Part shown: piece after piece, positions 35,892 through 44,188 of the stretch
Layout of the letters: each line of letters begins with the position of its first letter
Position numbering within the stretch: position 1 is the first letter of the stretch
Source of the DNA: an uncultured Lachnospiraceae bacterium
GTDB taxonomy: Bacteria; Bacillota; Clostridia; Lachnospirales; Lachnospiraceae
Direction of reading: 5' to 3'
Assembly: GCA_910579505.1 (NCBI GenBank)
Contig: CAJTTZ010000003.1
Location: 186,001 to 250,000, forward strand
Length of the DNA stretch: 64,000 nt
The notes under the pieces: generated by a model
What the model saw: the letters and a program-made list of their open reading frames with translations, nothing else
Told to the model about the DNA's origin: nothing
The model's database searches: none
Program-made: the position numbers and the translations under genes

Positions 35892-36284
35892 GTGGACTGG
35901 GAAGAGAAGAACAGCGAGGAAGCGGCGGAAGATCCGAAGACGGAAGGAGAGCCGGAAGAAGGGCTTGCTCCGGAGGAGGAGATAGAAACTGCGGCCCAGC
36001 GTGAGGCGCGGGAAAAGCGTGAGGAAGAGGAGAGACAAGCAAAAGCGAGAAAGCGCAGATTGATCCCTCCTTTTGTCATGCTACTTGCAGGGGCAATTGT
36101 CAGCATAACCATGCGGATTTTAAATTATGAATTGCAGACGATGCTGATTATTTTGCTGTGTGTTCTGCTGGGGTTCTATTTTGTCGGACGAATCCTGCAG
36201 ATTATGCTGGATCGGTTTGAACAGCAGATACAGGACGCCCACATGGAGGAGGGCGAAGTTATAGAAAAGGAACCTTCGGAGTAA
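35892..36284 (+). CDS. Unknown acidic protein with two membrane segments
   Basis: 130 residues, starting GTG 35892 with GGAAGG upstream. The first 45 residues are strongly acidic, then a Arg/Glu/Lys helix (about 33-56), two close membrane segments (about 60-77 and 82-104) and an acidic C-terminal tail. It sits between cheD and sigD in the flagellar unit. I know of no family for it. Similar short two-segment proteins occur at this spot in Clostridia flagellar clusters, as far as I recall, so a motility-linked role is possible but unproven. Confidence 0.75.
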   Translation: MDWEEKNSEEAAEDPKTEGEPEEGLAPEEEIETAAQREAREKREEEERQAKARKRRLIPPFVMLLAGAIVSITMRILNYELQTMLIILLCVLLGFYFVGRILQIMLDRFEQQIQDAHMEEGEVIEKEPSE

Positions 36285-36316
36285 AATAAACAAATAAAAC
36301 AGAGTAGGTACTCAGA

Positions 36317-37102
36317 ATGGACGATACGGGCAAAAAGAAACTGTGGGAGGAGTACGCAAGTACGGGCTCCCCGGAAGTACGGGAAAAGATCATATTGGAG
36401 TATGCGCCTTTGGTGAAGGTGGTTGCCGGACGTCTCAGTATGTACCTGGGGTACAATGTTGAGTATGAGGATCTTGTAAGCTACGGGATATTCGGCCTGA
36501 TCGACGCTATTGATAAGTTTGACTGTATGAAGGATGTCAAGTTTGAGACTTATGCCAGCCTGAGAATACGGGGAGCAATTCTCGACCAGATCCGCAAAAT
36601 GGACTGGATTCCGCGGACCATCAGACAGAAGCAGAAGCGCATTGACGCGGCAATCAAGGAGATCGAGACGCAGCACGGCAGGAGCGCCACGGACGAGGAG
36701 ATCGCAAGGCTTCTGGGCATTACGGATGAGGAGTACCTTGACTGGCAGTCCCAGATGAAGATTACCAACGTGGTGTCTTTGAATGAGTTTTTAGAGCAGG
36801 GGAGCGAAGTTTCCAACGAGGCCGGGAGCACGAAGAGCGCTGTATTTGATTCGCCGGAAGAGATTCTGGAGAGGGATGAATTGAAGAAAATGCTCGCGCA
36901 GGCTCTTGAACTTCTGACGGAAAAGGAACGCAAGGTAATCGTCCTTTACTATTACGAGGACCTGACCCTGAAGGAGATCAGTAATATATTGGAGGTGTCC
37001 GAGTCGAGAATTTCTCAGCTCCACACCAGAGCTCTGCAGAAGATGAGGGGAAGGCTGGGAGAGTATATCGGCATTCTCACAGGGACTGGCAGAAGAAAAT
37101 AG
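36317..37102 (+). CDS. sigD: Flagellar/motility sigma factor SigD (FliA/WhiG family)
   Basis: Directs late flagellar and chemotaxis genes. The 261 residues carry region 2 (YEDLVSYGIFGLIDAIDKFD, FETYASLRIRGAILDQIRKM), region 3 (GRSATDEEIARLLGITDEEY) and region 4 (LLTEKERKVIVLYYYEDLTL, SNILEVSESRISQLHTRALQ). No FlgM anti-sigma gene was seen in the window. In B. subtilis sigD also lies near the end of the fla/che operon after cheD. Confidence 0.97.
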   Translation: MDDTGKKKLWEEYASTGSPEVREKIILEYAPLVKVVAGRLSMYLGYNVEYEDLVSYGIFGLIDAIDKFDCMKDVKFETYASLRIRGAILDQIRKMDWIPRTIRQKQKRIDAAIKEIETQHGRSATDEEIARLLGITDEEYLDWQSQMKITNVVSLNEFLEQGSEVSNEAGSTKSAVFDSPEEILERDELKKMLAQALELLTEKERKVIVLYYYEDLTLKEISNILEVSESRISQLHTRALQKMRGRLGEYIGILTGTGRRK

Positions 37103-37115
37103 AACAGGGGGGTAT

Positions 37116-38705
37116 ATGAACGGATATTTCAGACTGGTGAACAGGGAAGGGGCGTCTCTACTCAGGCTGTTTCCGCCGACGGGGGAAGGAAAACCCATCA
37201 ACGTGGCGGATGTGATTGAGTATCTGACGATGAAGAACTATGTCTGCGATCTGCCGGCGCTTAAGCGGGCAGTGGAGAGCGTGGGGAAAGAGGAGCGGGA
37301 GATCCGTCTCGGAAATGAGACGAGACTCCCGGAGAGAGAATGTTATAAACTGCGAGTGGGGCCTGATAAGATGCAGGCCTTTGTGAAGTTTTATGCGGCT
37401 TCCGAGGGCGGAGAGAACATGACGGCAGAGGAGTTTGTCAATGATCTGAAACTTCGCGGGATTAAGAGCGGTATCTGTACGGAGGCAATAGAGGGCTACT
37501 TTGCCAAAAGAAATTATCTGGAGGAAATTCTTGTAGCACAGGGACGGGAACCTGTCCAGGGAAAACCTGCATGGATTGAGTATAAATTTAATACGGATAA
37601 AAAGGCGAAGCCCACTTTGAATGAGGACGGGAGTGTAGATTTCTTCCATCTGAATATATTAAATCATTGCAACAAGGGAGATGTGCTGGCAGTTCTGCAC
37701 CCGGAAGAGCCGGGTGAACCGGGAGAGGATCTTTCGGGAAACCGGATTCTGCCCGCGGAAGTGCACAAGGAGAACCTGAAGTTCGGCCATAATATTGAGC
37801 TGTCTAAGGACCGTACCATGATCACTGCCCAGGTTAACGGGCATGTGGAGCTGGTGGAGGATACGGTCTTTGTTTCGGATGAGCTTACGGTGGAGAATGT
37901 GGATAATTCCACAGGCAATATTGATTACGAAGGAAATGTGCAGATAAACGGCAACGTGGCGACAAATTTCCAGGTGAAAGCCAAAGGCGACATTATGGTG
38001 AAGGGAGTTGTGGAGGGCGCACAGCTTACGGCAGGCGGCAATATTATTATCGCCAGGGGCATGAACGGTATGGGGCGCGGCGTCCTCAGGGCAGGCGGCA
38101 ATATCGTAGCGAAATTTCTGGAAAATGCCACCGCGGAGGCGGATGGGTATGTGACGTCCGAGTCCATCCTTCACAGCAAGGTGACGGCGGGAGGAGAGGT
38201 CAATGTGGACGGCCGCCGCGGATTTATCACAGGCGGAAAGGTATGCGCAACGGGAAGCATCAATGTGAAAACCCTCGGCTCTGAGATGGGGGCGGACACC
38301 ATTGTGGAGGTGGGTACCGATCCGAAGCTGAAGGAGCGCTTAAACCAGCTCCAGAAGCAGATCGCGGATGACACGAAGCTGCTGCAGACGGTACAGCCCA
38401 CGCTCATTTCTGCGAAGCAGAAGCTCGCCAAAGGCGTAAAGCTGAGCCCGGAGCAGATTCAGCAGATACAGTCCATGGCAGTGTTAAACCAGCAGAAGAC
38501 CGACGCCATAACGGCGGCGAATCAGGAGATAGAGGAATTAAAGAAACAGATGACGAGCGCTTCCGGGACTGCGGTGCGCGTAAAGGGGGAGGTATACCCC
38601 GGTACACGGATCTGTATCGGCGATGTTTCGATGGTAGTGCAGAAGACCACACATTACTGCCGGTTTATAAGAGAGCGCGGCGATGTGAAGATGGCACCGT
38701 TTTAA
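37116..38705 (+). CDS. FapA family protein (DUF342)
   Basis: 529 residues. The first 165 or so are poorly conserved; then comes the DUF342 beta-solenoid (about 180-400) with repeated turns such as GNVQINGNVATNFQVKAKGD, MVKGVVEGAQLTAGGNIIIA and SILHSKVTAGGEVNVDGRRG. A coiled coil (about 405-490) and a short beta tail follow. FapA-type proteins are linked to flagellar or envelope assembly in other bacteria, but the mechanism is not settled. It is 13 bases from sigD. Confidence 0.88.
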   Translation: MNGYFRLVNREGASLLRLFPPTGEGKPINVADVIEYLTMKNYVCDLPALKRAVESVGKEEREIRLGNETRLPERECYKLRVGPDKMQAFVKFYAASEGGENMTAEEFVNDLKLRGIKSGICTEAIEGYFAKRNYLEEILVAQGREPVQGKPAWIEYKFNTDKKAKPTLNEDGSVDFFHLNILNHCNKGDVLAVLHPEEPGEPGEDLSGNRILPAEVHKENLKFGHNIELSKDRTMITAQVNGHVELVEDTVFVSDELTVENVDNSTGNIDYEGNVQINGNVATNFQVKAKGDIMVKGVVEGAQLTAGGNIIIARGMNGMGRGVLRAGGNIVAKFLENATAEADGYVTSESILHSKVTAGGEVNVDGRRGFITGGKVCATGSINVKTLGSEMGADTIVEVGTDPKLKERLNQLQKQIADDTKLLQTVQPTLISAKQKLAKGVKLSPEQIQQIQSMAVLNQQKTDAITAANQEIEELKKQMTSASGTAVRVKGEVYPGTRICIGDVSMVVQKTTHYCRFIRERGDVKMAPF

Positions 38706-38725
38706 GAATGTTTGGAGGGGGAGCA

Positions 38726-38762
38726 GATTGAAAAATTACGCCGATGCGCTGATTTTTCAATC
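38726..38762 (+). repeat. Perfect 11-bp hairpin before the small basic gene
   Basis: GATTGAAAAAT (38726-38736) pairs perfectly with ATTTTTCAATC (38752-38762) around a 15-base loop. No U-tract follows. It sits within a possible 19-residue leader reading frame (38728-38787). Confidence 0.55.
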
Positions 38763-38789
38763 GCAAGGATGCTCCGGAAAGAGGTAGCT

Positions 38790-39107
38790 ATGGCGATAGG
38801 CTTTGTGGAGATGCAGGGACAGATTACGAGGGCGCAGGACTTTACGACTGTCAAGCATAATGAGGACACCAAGGGTCTGGTGGATCAGTCCAATTTCGGA
38901 CAGCAGATGACCAGACAGGTGGAAAAGCAGACGCAGAGGGTCAACCAGAGGGACAAGGCGGAAAACCGCCAAAAAAAATTCGACGCGAAGGAAAAGGGGA
39001 ACAACGAATATCACGGAGACGGCGGCCGGAGCAGGAAGAAGGAGAAAAAGGAAGCTGACGGCAAGGTGCTGTTAAAGGGTGTGAGTACGTTTGACATTTC
39101 AGGGTAG
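38790..39107 (+). CDS. Small highly charged protein of the flagellar cluster, unknown function
   Basis: 105 residues from ATG 38790 (GAAAGAGG seven bases upstream), beginning MAIGFVEMQGQITRAQDFTT. The body is Gln/Lys/Asp rich and probably disordered or helical (QQMTRQVEKQTQRVNQRDKA), followed by a Gly/Arg/Lys stretch and the tail LLKGVSTFDISG. No membrane segment. An earlier in-frame start at 38712 would add 26 residues with no family logic. I know no function; similar small proteins in this position are, to my recollection, common in Clostridia flagellar operons. Confidence 0.75.
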   Translation: MAIGFVEMQGQITRAQDFTTVKHNEDTKGLVDQSNFGQQMTRQVEKQTQRVNQRDKAENRQKKFDAKEKGNNEYHGDGGRSRKKEKKEADGKVLLKGVSTFDISG

Positions 39108-39146
39108 ACCACGAAAACGGAGCGGCGGATTACGAAAGGGATAAGC

Positions 39147-40292
39147 ATGAGTGTGATAGAGATCGTTCTGATTATCATCGGGGCAGGGATATTTCTTTTG
39201 GGATATTTTCTGCCTGCAGGGAAGAAGGACGCGGATGAGGAAGTACAGCTGATCAGCGAGGCAGAGATCAGAAAAATGGTGGAGAGCGAGACGGAAACTG
39301 TCAGGGAAAAGGTCTCCGATATTGTGGACGAGACCATCGGCTACTCGATAGAGAAGACGGAGCGTGCCATGGAGCGCGTGGCAAATGAAAAGATTATGGC
39401 GGTGAACGAATACTCGGATACTGTTCTGGAGGAAATCAACAAAAACCATAAGGAAGTGACGTTTCTCTATGACATGCTCAATGACAAGCATGAGACGCTG
39501 ATGGCGGATATCGGGCAGGCGAATCAGGTTGCGGAAGAGATCAGGCAGACTGTGCGCGACGCGGAAATCACCGCAGGGGAGACTGCGAAGAAGGCAAAGG
39601 CAGCGGAGGAGGCGGCGGAAGACGCCCTGATGCGAATCCGCCATGCGGAGGCCTCGGCAAAGGAAGCGCAGGACGCCGTGCAGGAGGCAGTACAGTCCGT
39701 GATGGGGGCGGTGGAGGATACACGCACCGATCTTAGGTCAATCCACAGTGTGGGAGCGTACCCGCAGGAGGTGGTGGAAGAAGTGCAGGCAGCCCGGGTA
39801 TTTCCGGCGGAGAAAGAGGAAAGTTATGAGCCGGCTATGGCGCCGGAACCTGTTTTGGAGGAAATGCCGGCCCCGGCGGAAGAGGTGCAGGAGGCAGACT
39901 TTCAGCCGATCAAGCCCAGGCGGGTCGAGATTATCCATGAGCCCGAGGCAGACTATGTTGCCGAGGAGCCGGAACTTTCCACAAGCGCGGCATTTGCGGA
40001 GATGGGTATTTTCGGAAACCGGGAGCCGGAAAGCGGCAGGGAATCCTTTGGCAGAGAATTTGGAAACAGAAGGGAATTTGGCGGCAGGAGAGAATCAGCG
40101 CCTGTATCTATGCAGGAGGAGCCTCGCGGGGTAGATATACGGTTTGCCCAGAGAAAAGATAACGGGCGTAATAGTAACGAGAGAATCTTGGAACTTCACA
40201 AGGCAGGCAAGTCCAATATGGCGATAGCCAAGGAACTTGGTCTTGGTCTTGGCGAGGTAAAACTGGTGATAGACCTGTTTGAGGGCGTATAA
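39147..40292 (+). CDS. SwrB-position membrane protein with coiled coil and C-terminal HTH (DUF6115-like)
   Basis: 381 residues: one N-terminal membrane segment (about 4-24), a long coiled coil (about 30-210, Ala/Glu rich), an acidic Pro/Glu linker, a Gly/Arg/Phe-rich patch (about 290-315), and a C-terminal helix-turn-helix (about 348-380: NERILELHKAGKSNMAIAKE, LGLGLGEVKLVIDLF). The architecture and place shortly after sigD recall B. subtilis SwrB, which activates the export gate. The HTH tail resembles that of DUF6115 proteins. The SwrB link is inference from position and layout. Confidence 0.75.
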   Translation: MSVIEIVLIIIGAGIFLLGYFLPAGKKDADEEVQLISEAEIRKMVESETETVREKVSDIVDETIGYSIEKTERAMERVANEKIMAVNEYSDTVLEEINKNHKEVTFLYDMLNDKHETLMADIGQANQVAEEIRQTVRDAEITAGETAKKAKAAEEAAEDALMRIRHAEASAKEAQDAVQEAVQSVMGAVEDTRTDLRSIHSVGAYPQEVVEEVQAARVFPAEKEESYEPAMAPEPVLEEMPAPAEEVQEADFQPIKPRRVEIIHEPEADYVAEEPELSTSAAFAEMGIFGNREPESGRESFGREFGNRREFGGRRESAPVSMQEEPRGVDIRFAQRKDNGRNSNERILELHKAGKSNMAIAKELGLGLGEVKLVIDLFEGV

Positions 40293-40294
40293 GT

Positions 40295-40963
40295 ATGGAG
40301 AAAAAATATTATTTCCGCGGACTCGGCCTGGGAATTATCGTAACTGCTGTTATTATGGGGATTGCCCTGTCCGGCGGCGGGAAAAAGGAGAAAATGACTG
40401 ACGACGAGGTGATTGCCCGCGCGAAAGAACTTGGCATGATCGAGGATTCCACGCTCCTGGATGCTTCAGGGGAGGATAACGCAGAGGACGGAGAGGAAGA
40501 GGGGAAAACGTCCCCTGTACAGAAGGAAGACGCCGTCAAAAAGGATATCGCGGTGGCGAAGGAGAAAGAGGAAGCGGATAAGAAGGAAGCGGAGAAAAAG
40601 GAAACAGAGGCGAAGGAAGCGGAGGGGAAAGAAGAGGCGGACAAGGCAGCGGGGACAGAAACTGCCGGGAAGAAGCCTTCCGCCGACACCAATGAGATGA
40701 CGAAGCAGGACGACGATGTGCGCAAGCCGGAGGCGGAGACGAAGCCGGTGAAAGACGCGGCAAAAAGCGTGACCATTTCCAGCGGCGACGGCTCCTATAC
40801 CGTGGCGAAAAAGCTGGCGGATGCCGGCGCTGTGAGTTCTGCGGACGATTACGACGACTTTTTGTGCGCCAACGGCTATGATAAGAAACTCAGACCCGGA
40901 ACTTTTACAATCCCATCCGGCGCCAGCGACGAGCAGATTGCGAGAATTGTGACGGGACAATAG
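40295..40963 (+). CDS. Membrane-anchored protein with an MltG/YceG-like LysM-type module
   Basis: 222 residues: an N-terminal membrane segment (about 9-26), a Lys/Glu/Ala charged linker (about 45-150) and a 65-residue C-terminal domain (SYTVAKKLADAGAVSSADDY, then LRPGTFTIPSG). That domain follows the pattern of the small LysM-like subdomain at the start of MltG/YceG transglycosylases. The catalytic MltG domain is absent, so enzymatic activity is unlikely; peptidoglycan contact is a guess. It is two bases from the preceding gene. Confidence 0.7.
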   Translation: MEKKYYFRGLGLGIIVTAVIMGIALSGGGKKEKMTDDEVIARAKELGMIEDSTLLDASGEDNAEDGEEEGKTSPVQKEDAVKKDIAVAKEKEEADKKEAEKKETEAKEAEGKEEADKAAGTETAGKKPSADTNEMTKQDDDVRKPEAETKPVKDAAKSVTISSGDGSYTVAKKLADAGAVSSADDYDDFLCANGYDKKLRPGTFTIPSGASDEQIARIVTGQ

Positions 40964-40993
40964 AGTGAGAACAAGACGAAAAGGAGAGGCGTT

Positions 40994-43078
40994 ATGAGAT
41001 CAATTAAGGCTAGGGTTTTGGCGGCAGTGATTGTGTGTACCCTTCTGACATCCCTCATCTGTGGCGGAGTCAGCATCATAAATTCCAGAAAAACAGTGTA
41101 TCAGGATTCCCAGAAGGAAATGCAGTATGCGTGCACCAATCAGGCGGATACGCTCAACGCCCAGATGAGCAGGGTGGAACAGTCCGTCAACACGGCGTAT
41201 AACGTTGCCCTGCAGCAGCTTACCGATGTGCAGGCATTTAAGACGGATAAGGCTTATGTGGATGCTTTCAATATCATTATGGAACAGATGCTCTATGAAA
41301 TCGGCGGCAATACGGAGGGTGCACTGACGGCGTATATCCGCTATAACCCGGAGTTTACGGAGCCGGACAGCGGTGTATTCTGGAGCAGGAGCAGCGACGC
41401 GGAAAAGTTCGAAGCGCTTGTTCCTACAGACTTTTCCATGTACTCGCCCGATGACCTGGAGCATGTGGGATGGTATTACATACCCGTAAAGAACGGCAGG
41501 CCGACATGGATGGATCCGTACTTAAATTCCAATATTAACGTTTATATGGTGTCCTATGTCATTCCTATTGTAATGGATGGGGAGTCTATCGGTATCATCG
41601 GCATGGATATTGCCTTCGACAAGTTTACGTCAACGGTGGATAATGCGACCGTGTTTGAGACAGGCTCCGCTTTTCTTGTGGATGCCAGCGGCAATATTGC
41701 TTACCATAAGGCGATAGAGGCCGGAACCGCGGTGGCGCAGGCTGAAGAGTCGGGCGTTATGGCTGCGGCGCTGGCGGATCCGGCTATGGAGGGACTGCCG
41801 GTTAACTATACCTATCACGGCCAGGAAAAGGACATGTGTTACCGAACGCTGATCAACGGCATGCAGTATGTGCTGACGGCGCCGGAATCTGAGATGAGAA
41901 GCGCGGCCAGTCATATCACGATGCTGATAATGATAGGCATGCTTATCGCCGTAGCAATTTCCGTGGTGATAGGCGTGATTATGGGGCTGGTGATTACCAG
42001 ACCGATCACCCAGATCAACGATATCGTATCAAAGACGGCGCAGTTTAATTTCGCGAAGAACGAGAACAGCGACAGGCTCTGCAAACGGCAGGATGAGAGC
42101 GGCAGTATGGCCAATTCCCTCAGGGAGATGCGTGCCAGCCTTCGTGCCATGGTGCAGGATATCAAGACAACCTATTCTGATCTGGATGACACGCTGATGA
42201 AGCTCTCCGATACCACCGAGCGGGTGAAGGGCATGAGCGGGGAAAACACAGACACGATGCAGGGACTGGCGGCGGCAATGCAGGAGACCGCAGCGTCAAT
42301 GGAGTCCGTCAACAATACCGTGAACCAGATCAGGGAACGCGCCCAGGTGATCCGGGATAATTCCAAGGAGGGGGAAAAGGCTTCCCTCGAGAGCAAACAG
42401 CGCGCGGGCGATCTGAAAAATACGACGGGCGAGGCCCAGAGCAAAACCACGCATATGTACCGTGGCGTGCAGGAGAAGAGCGCGGCGGCTATGGAGCAGG
42501 CGCGGGCAGTGGAGAAGATCAATCAGCTCACCCAATCCATTCTGGATATTTCAGGACAGACGAACCTGCTTGCTTTAAACGCGTCCATTGAGGCGGCGAG
42601 AGCAGGTGAGGCAGGCAGAGGGTTTGCGGTGGTTGCCGACGAGATCGGCGGACTGGCTTCCCAGACTTCTTCTACGGTGAGCAATATCAACGGCATCACC
42701 ACGGAAGTGAACCAGGCGGTGGGGAACATGGAGTCCTGTCTGCAGGAGATCCTTACCTTCCTCGAGGAGACAGTGCTTAAGGATTACAGTGATTTTATGG
42801 GCGTTGCGGAGAAATATACGCAGGATGCCTCCGATTTCGAGGAAAATATGAAAGCCATCGGCATTGAGGTGGAGACACTTCTTTCGGCCATTGTGGAGAT
42901 AGCGGAATCGGTCAACAGCATCACGCTTATCGTTGTCGAAGCGGCCGAAAATATAAGCAGCGTAGCCCAGAAGACGCATGATGTGACCCAGCTTGTGGAG
43001 GGAAATGCGGAACTGGTGGAGACCAACTCCGAGAATGTGGTTAAGCTGAAAAATATCGTGGATATGTTCCACAATTAA
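40994..43078 (+). CDS. Methyl-accepting chemotaxis protein with dCache-type sensor
   Basis: 694 residues: membrane segment 1 (about 8-30), an extracellular domain of roughly 270 residues with dCache features (GWYYIPVKNGRPTWMDPYLN, VSYVIPIVMDGESIGIIGMD), membrane segment 2 (about 308-335), HAMP (about 336-390) and a signalling domain with hairpin tip QTNLLALNASIEAARAGEAG. It would signal through CheW/CheA encoded upstream. The ligand is unknown; dCache domains often bind amino acids or other small metabolites. Start ATG 40994 follows AAAAGGAGAGGC. Last gene of the flagellar unit. Confidence 0.94.
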   Translation: MRSIKARVLAAVIVCTLLTSLICGGVSIINSRKTVYQDSQKEMQYACTNQADTLNAQMSRVEQSVNTAYNVALQQLTDVQAFKTDKAYVDAFNIIMEQMLYEIGGNTEGALTAYIRYNPEFTEPDSGVFWSRSSDAEKFEALVPTDFSMYSPDDLEHVGWYYIPVKNGRPTWMDPYLNSNINVYMVSYVIPIVMDGESIGIIGMDIAFDKFTSTVDNATVFETGSAFLVDASGNIAYHKAIEAGTAVAQAEESGVMAAALADPAMEGLPVNYTYHGQEKDMCYRTLINGMQYVLTAPESEMRSAASHITMLIMIGMLIAVAISVVIGVIMGLVITRPITQINDIVSKTAQFNFAKNENSDRLCKRQDESGSMANSLREMRASLRAMVQDIKTTYSDLDDTLMKLSDTTERVKGMSGENTDTMQGLAAAMQETAASMESVNNTVNQIRERAQVIRDNSKEGEKASLESKQRAGDLKNTTGEAQSKTTHMYRGVQEKSAAAMEQARAVEKINQLTQSILDISGQTNLLALNASIEAARAGEAGRGFAVVADEIGGLASQTSSTVSNINGITTEVNQAVGNMESCLQEILTFLEETVLKDYSDFMGVAEKYTQDASDFEENMKAIGIEVETLLSAIVEIAESVNSITLIVVEAAENISSVAQKTHDVTQLVEGNAELVETNSENVVKLKNIVDMFHN

Positions 43079-43122
43079 CACGCAAAATTTAGTGCTTCTT
43101 TGCGAAATGTAAAATGGCATGA

Positions 43123-43157
43123 GCAATAAGGAGCACTTTTTGCGTTCTCCTTATTGC
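43123..43157 (+). repeat. Perfect 11-bp inverted repeat after the chemoreceptor gene
   Basis: GCAATAAGGAG (43123-43133) and CTCCTTATTGC (43147-43157) form a perfect stem with a 13-base loop containing CTTTTT. The 3' arm overlaps the -35 of the rpsB promoter. It may end transcription from upstream weakly, as no clean U-tract follows, or act as an operator. A smaller CGCAAA/TTTGCG pair lies at 43081-43104. Confidence 0.5.
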
Positions 43158-43182
43158 AAGGGGGATTCTTTTGTGTTATAGT
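43154..43182 (+). promoter_or_regulatory. Sigma-A-type promoter of rpsB-tsf
   Basis: TTGCAA (43154-43159), 17 bases, TATAGT (43177-43182). The hexamers are identical to those proposed for topA. The start codon of rpsB is nearly 200 bases downstream, leaving a long leader. Confidence 0.7.
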
Positions 43183-43188
43183 ATCTAA

Positions 43189-43378
43189 GTGTGCGCGGTG
43201 CGCGCAAATCCTATTAATCACATATACCCAGCCCATGCCGGTGCCCTTTTACGCGCCGGGGCGCAAAGCGAAATCTGCTGCGGGTGCAGCGTGCGTTCCG
43301 TGCGGCGAGCAGAGCTGACTGCGGGTGGCAGGGAGGCGCAAGGTATATGGCAGACAACCAAACGGAGGTAGAAGAGTT
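43189..43378 (+). other. Long GC-rich 5' leader of rpsB
   Basis: About 190 bases between the proposed rpsB transcription start and its ATG. It holds GC-rich segments able to fold, for example GCTGC GGGT GCAGC (43277-43290) and the repeated GCGCGG/TGCGCGC at its beginning. A reading frame at 43189-43371 has no ribosome site and is not credible. Autogenous ribosomal-protein leaders are known for several operons; whether this is one is unproven. Confidence 0.4.
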
Positions 43379-44119
43379 ATGAGCGTTATTTCAATGAAGC
43401 AGTTACTGGAGGCAGGTGTTCATTTCGGACATCAGACAAGAAGATGGAACCCTAAGATGGCTCCCTATATCTTCACGGAGAGAAACGGCATCCACATTAT
43501 CGACCTGCAGAAGTCCGTGGGCAAGGTGGACGAGGCTTACAGAGCCGTATTTGACGTGGTGGCGCAGGGCGGCACGATCCTCTTCGTAGGAACGAAGAAG
43601 CAGGCGCAGGATGCGGTGAAGACTGAGGCTGAGCGCTGTGGTATGTACTACGTAAACGAGAGATGGCTGGGCGGCATGCTTACCAACTTCAAGACAATCC
43701 AGTCCAGAGTAGAGAGATTAAAGGCGATTGAGAGAATGGCTGAGGACGGCACCTTTGAGGTACTGCCCAAGAAGGAAGTCATCAAGATCAAGAAAGAGTG
43801 GGAGAAGCTGGAGAAGAACCTGGGCGGCATCAAGGAGATGACCAGGATTCCCGACTGTATCTTTGTGGTAGACCCCAAGAAGGAGAGAATCTGCGTGCAG
43901 GAGGCCCACACGCTTGGTATCACCCTGATCGGTATCGGCGACACGAACTGTGATCCTGAGGAGCTTGACTATATCATTCCCGGAAACGACGACGCGATCC
44001 GTGCGGTGAAGCTGATTGTGTCCAAGATGGCCGACGCGGTAGTTGAGGCAAACCAGGGCGCAGAGGCTGACAGCTACGAGGCAGAAGCTGAGGCGGAGAA
44101 GGTAGAGGAAGAGGACTGA
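43379..44119 (+). CDS. rpsB: 30S ribosomal protein S2
   Basis: 246 residues starting MSVISMKQLLEAGVHFGHQT, with RWNPKMAPYIFTERNGIHII, ERWLGGMLTNFKTIQSRVER and IPDCIFVVDPKKERICVQEA. ATG 43379 has CGGAGG nine to ten bases upstream; in-frame starts further up (43325) would extend into the leader and are rejected. The acidic C-terminal tail (EAEAEAEKVEEED) is ordinary for Clostridia. Operon with tsf. Confidence 0.98.
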   Translation: MSVISMKQLLEAGVHFGHQTRRWNPKMAPYIFTERNGIHIIDLQKSVGKVDEAYRAVFDVVAQGGTILFVGTKKQAQDAVKTEAERCGMYYVNERWLGGMLTNFKTIQSRVERLKAIERMAEDGTFEVLPKKEVIKIKKEWEKLEKNLGGIKEMTRIPDCIFVVDPKKERICVQEAHTLGITLIGIGDTNCDPEELDYIIPGNDDAIRAVKLIVSKMADAVVEANQGAEADSYEAEAEAEKVEEED

Positions 44120-44188
44120 CAGTTCAGCCGGTGAAGGCGCGCGCTGAACGATATGGATAGAAGAAGAGAGATTCAGGAGGGAAAATAG

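Noticed and set aside
43189..43371. Plus-strand frame in the rpsB leader
   Set aside because: No ribosome site, Cys/Arg-rich random composition; better read as leader RNA.
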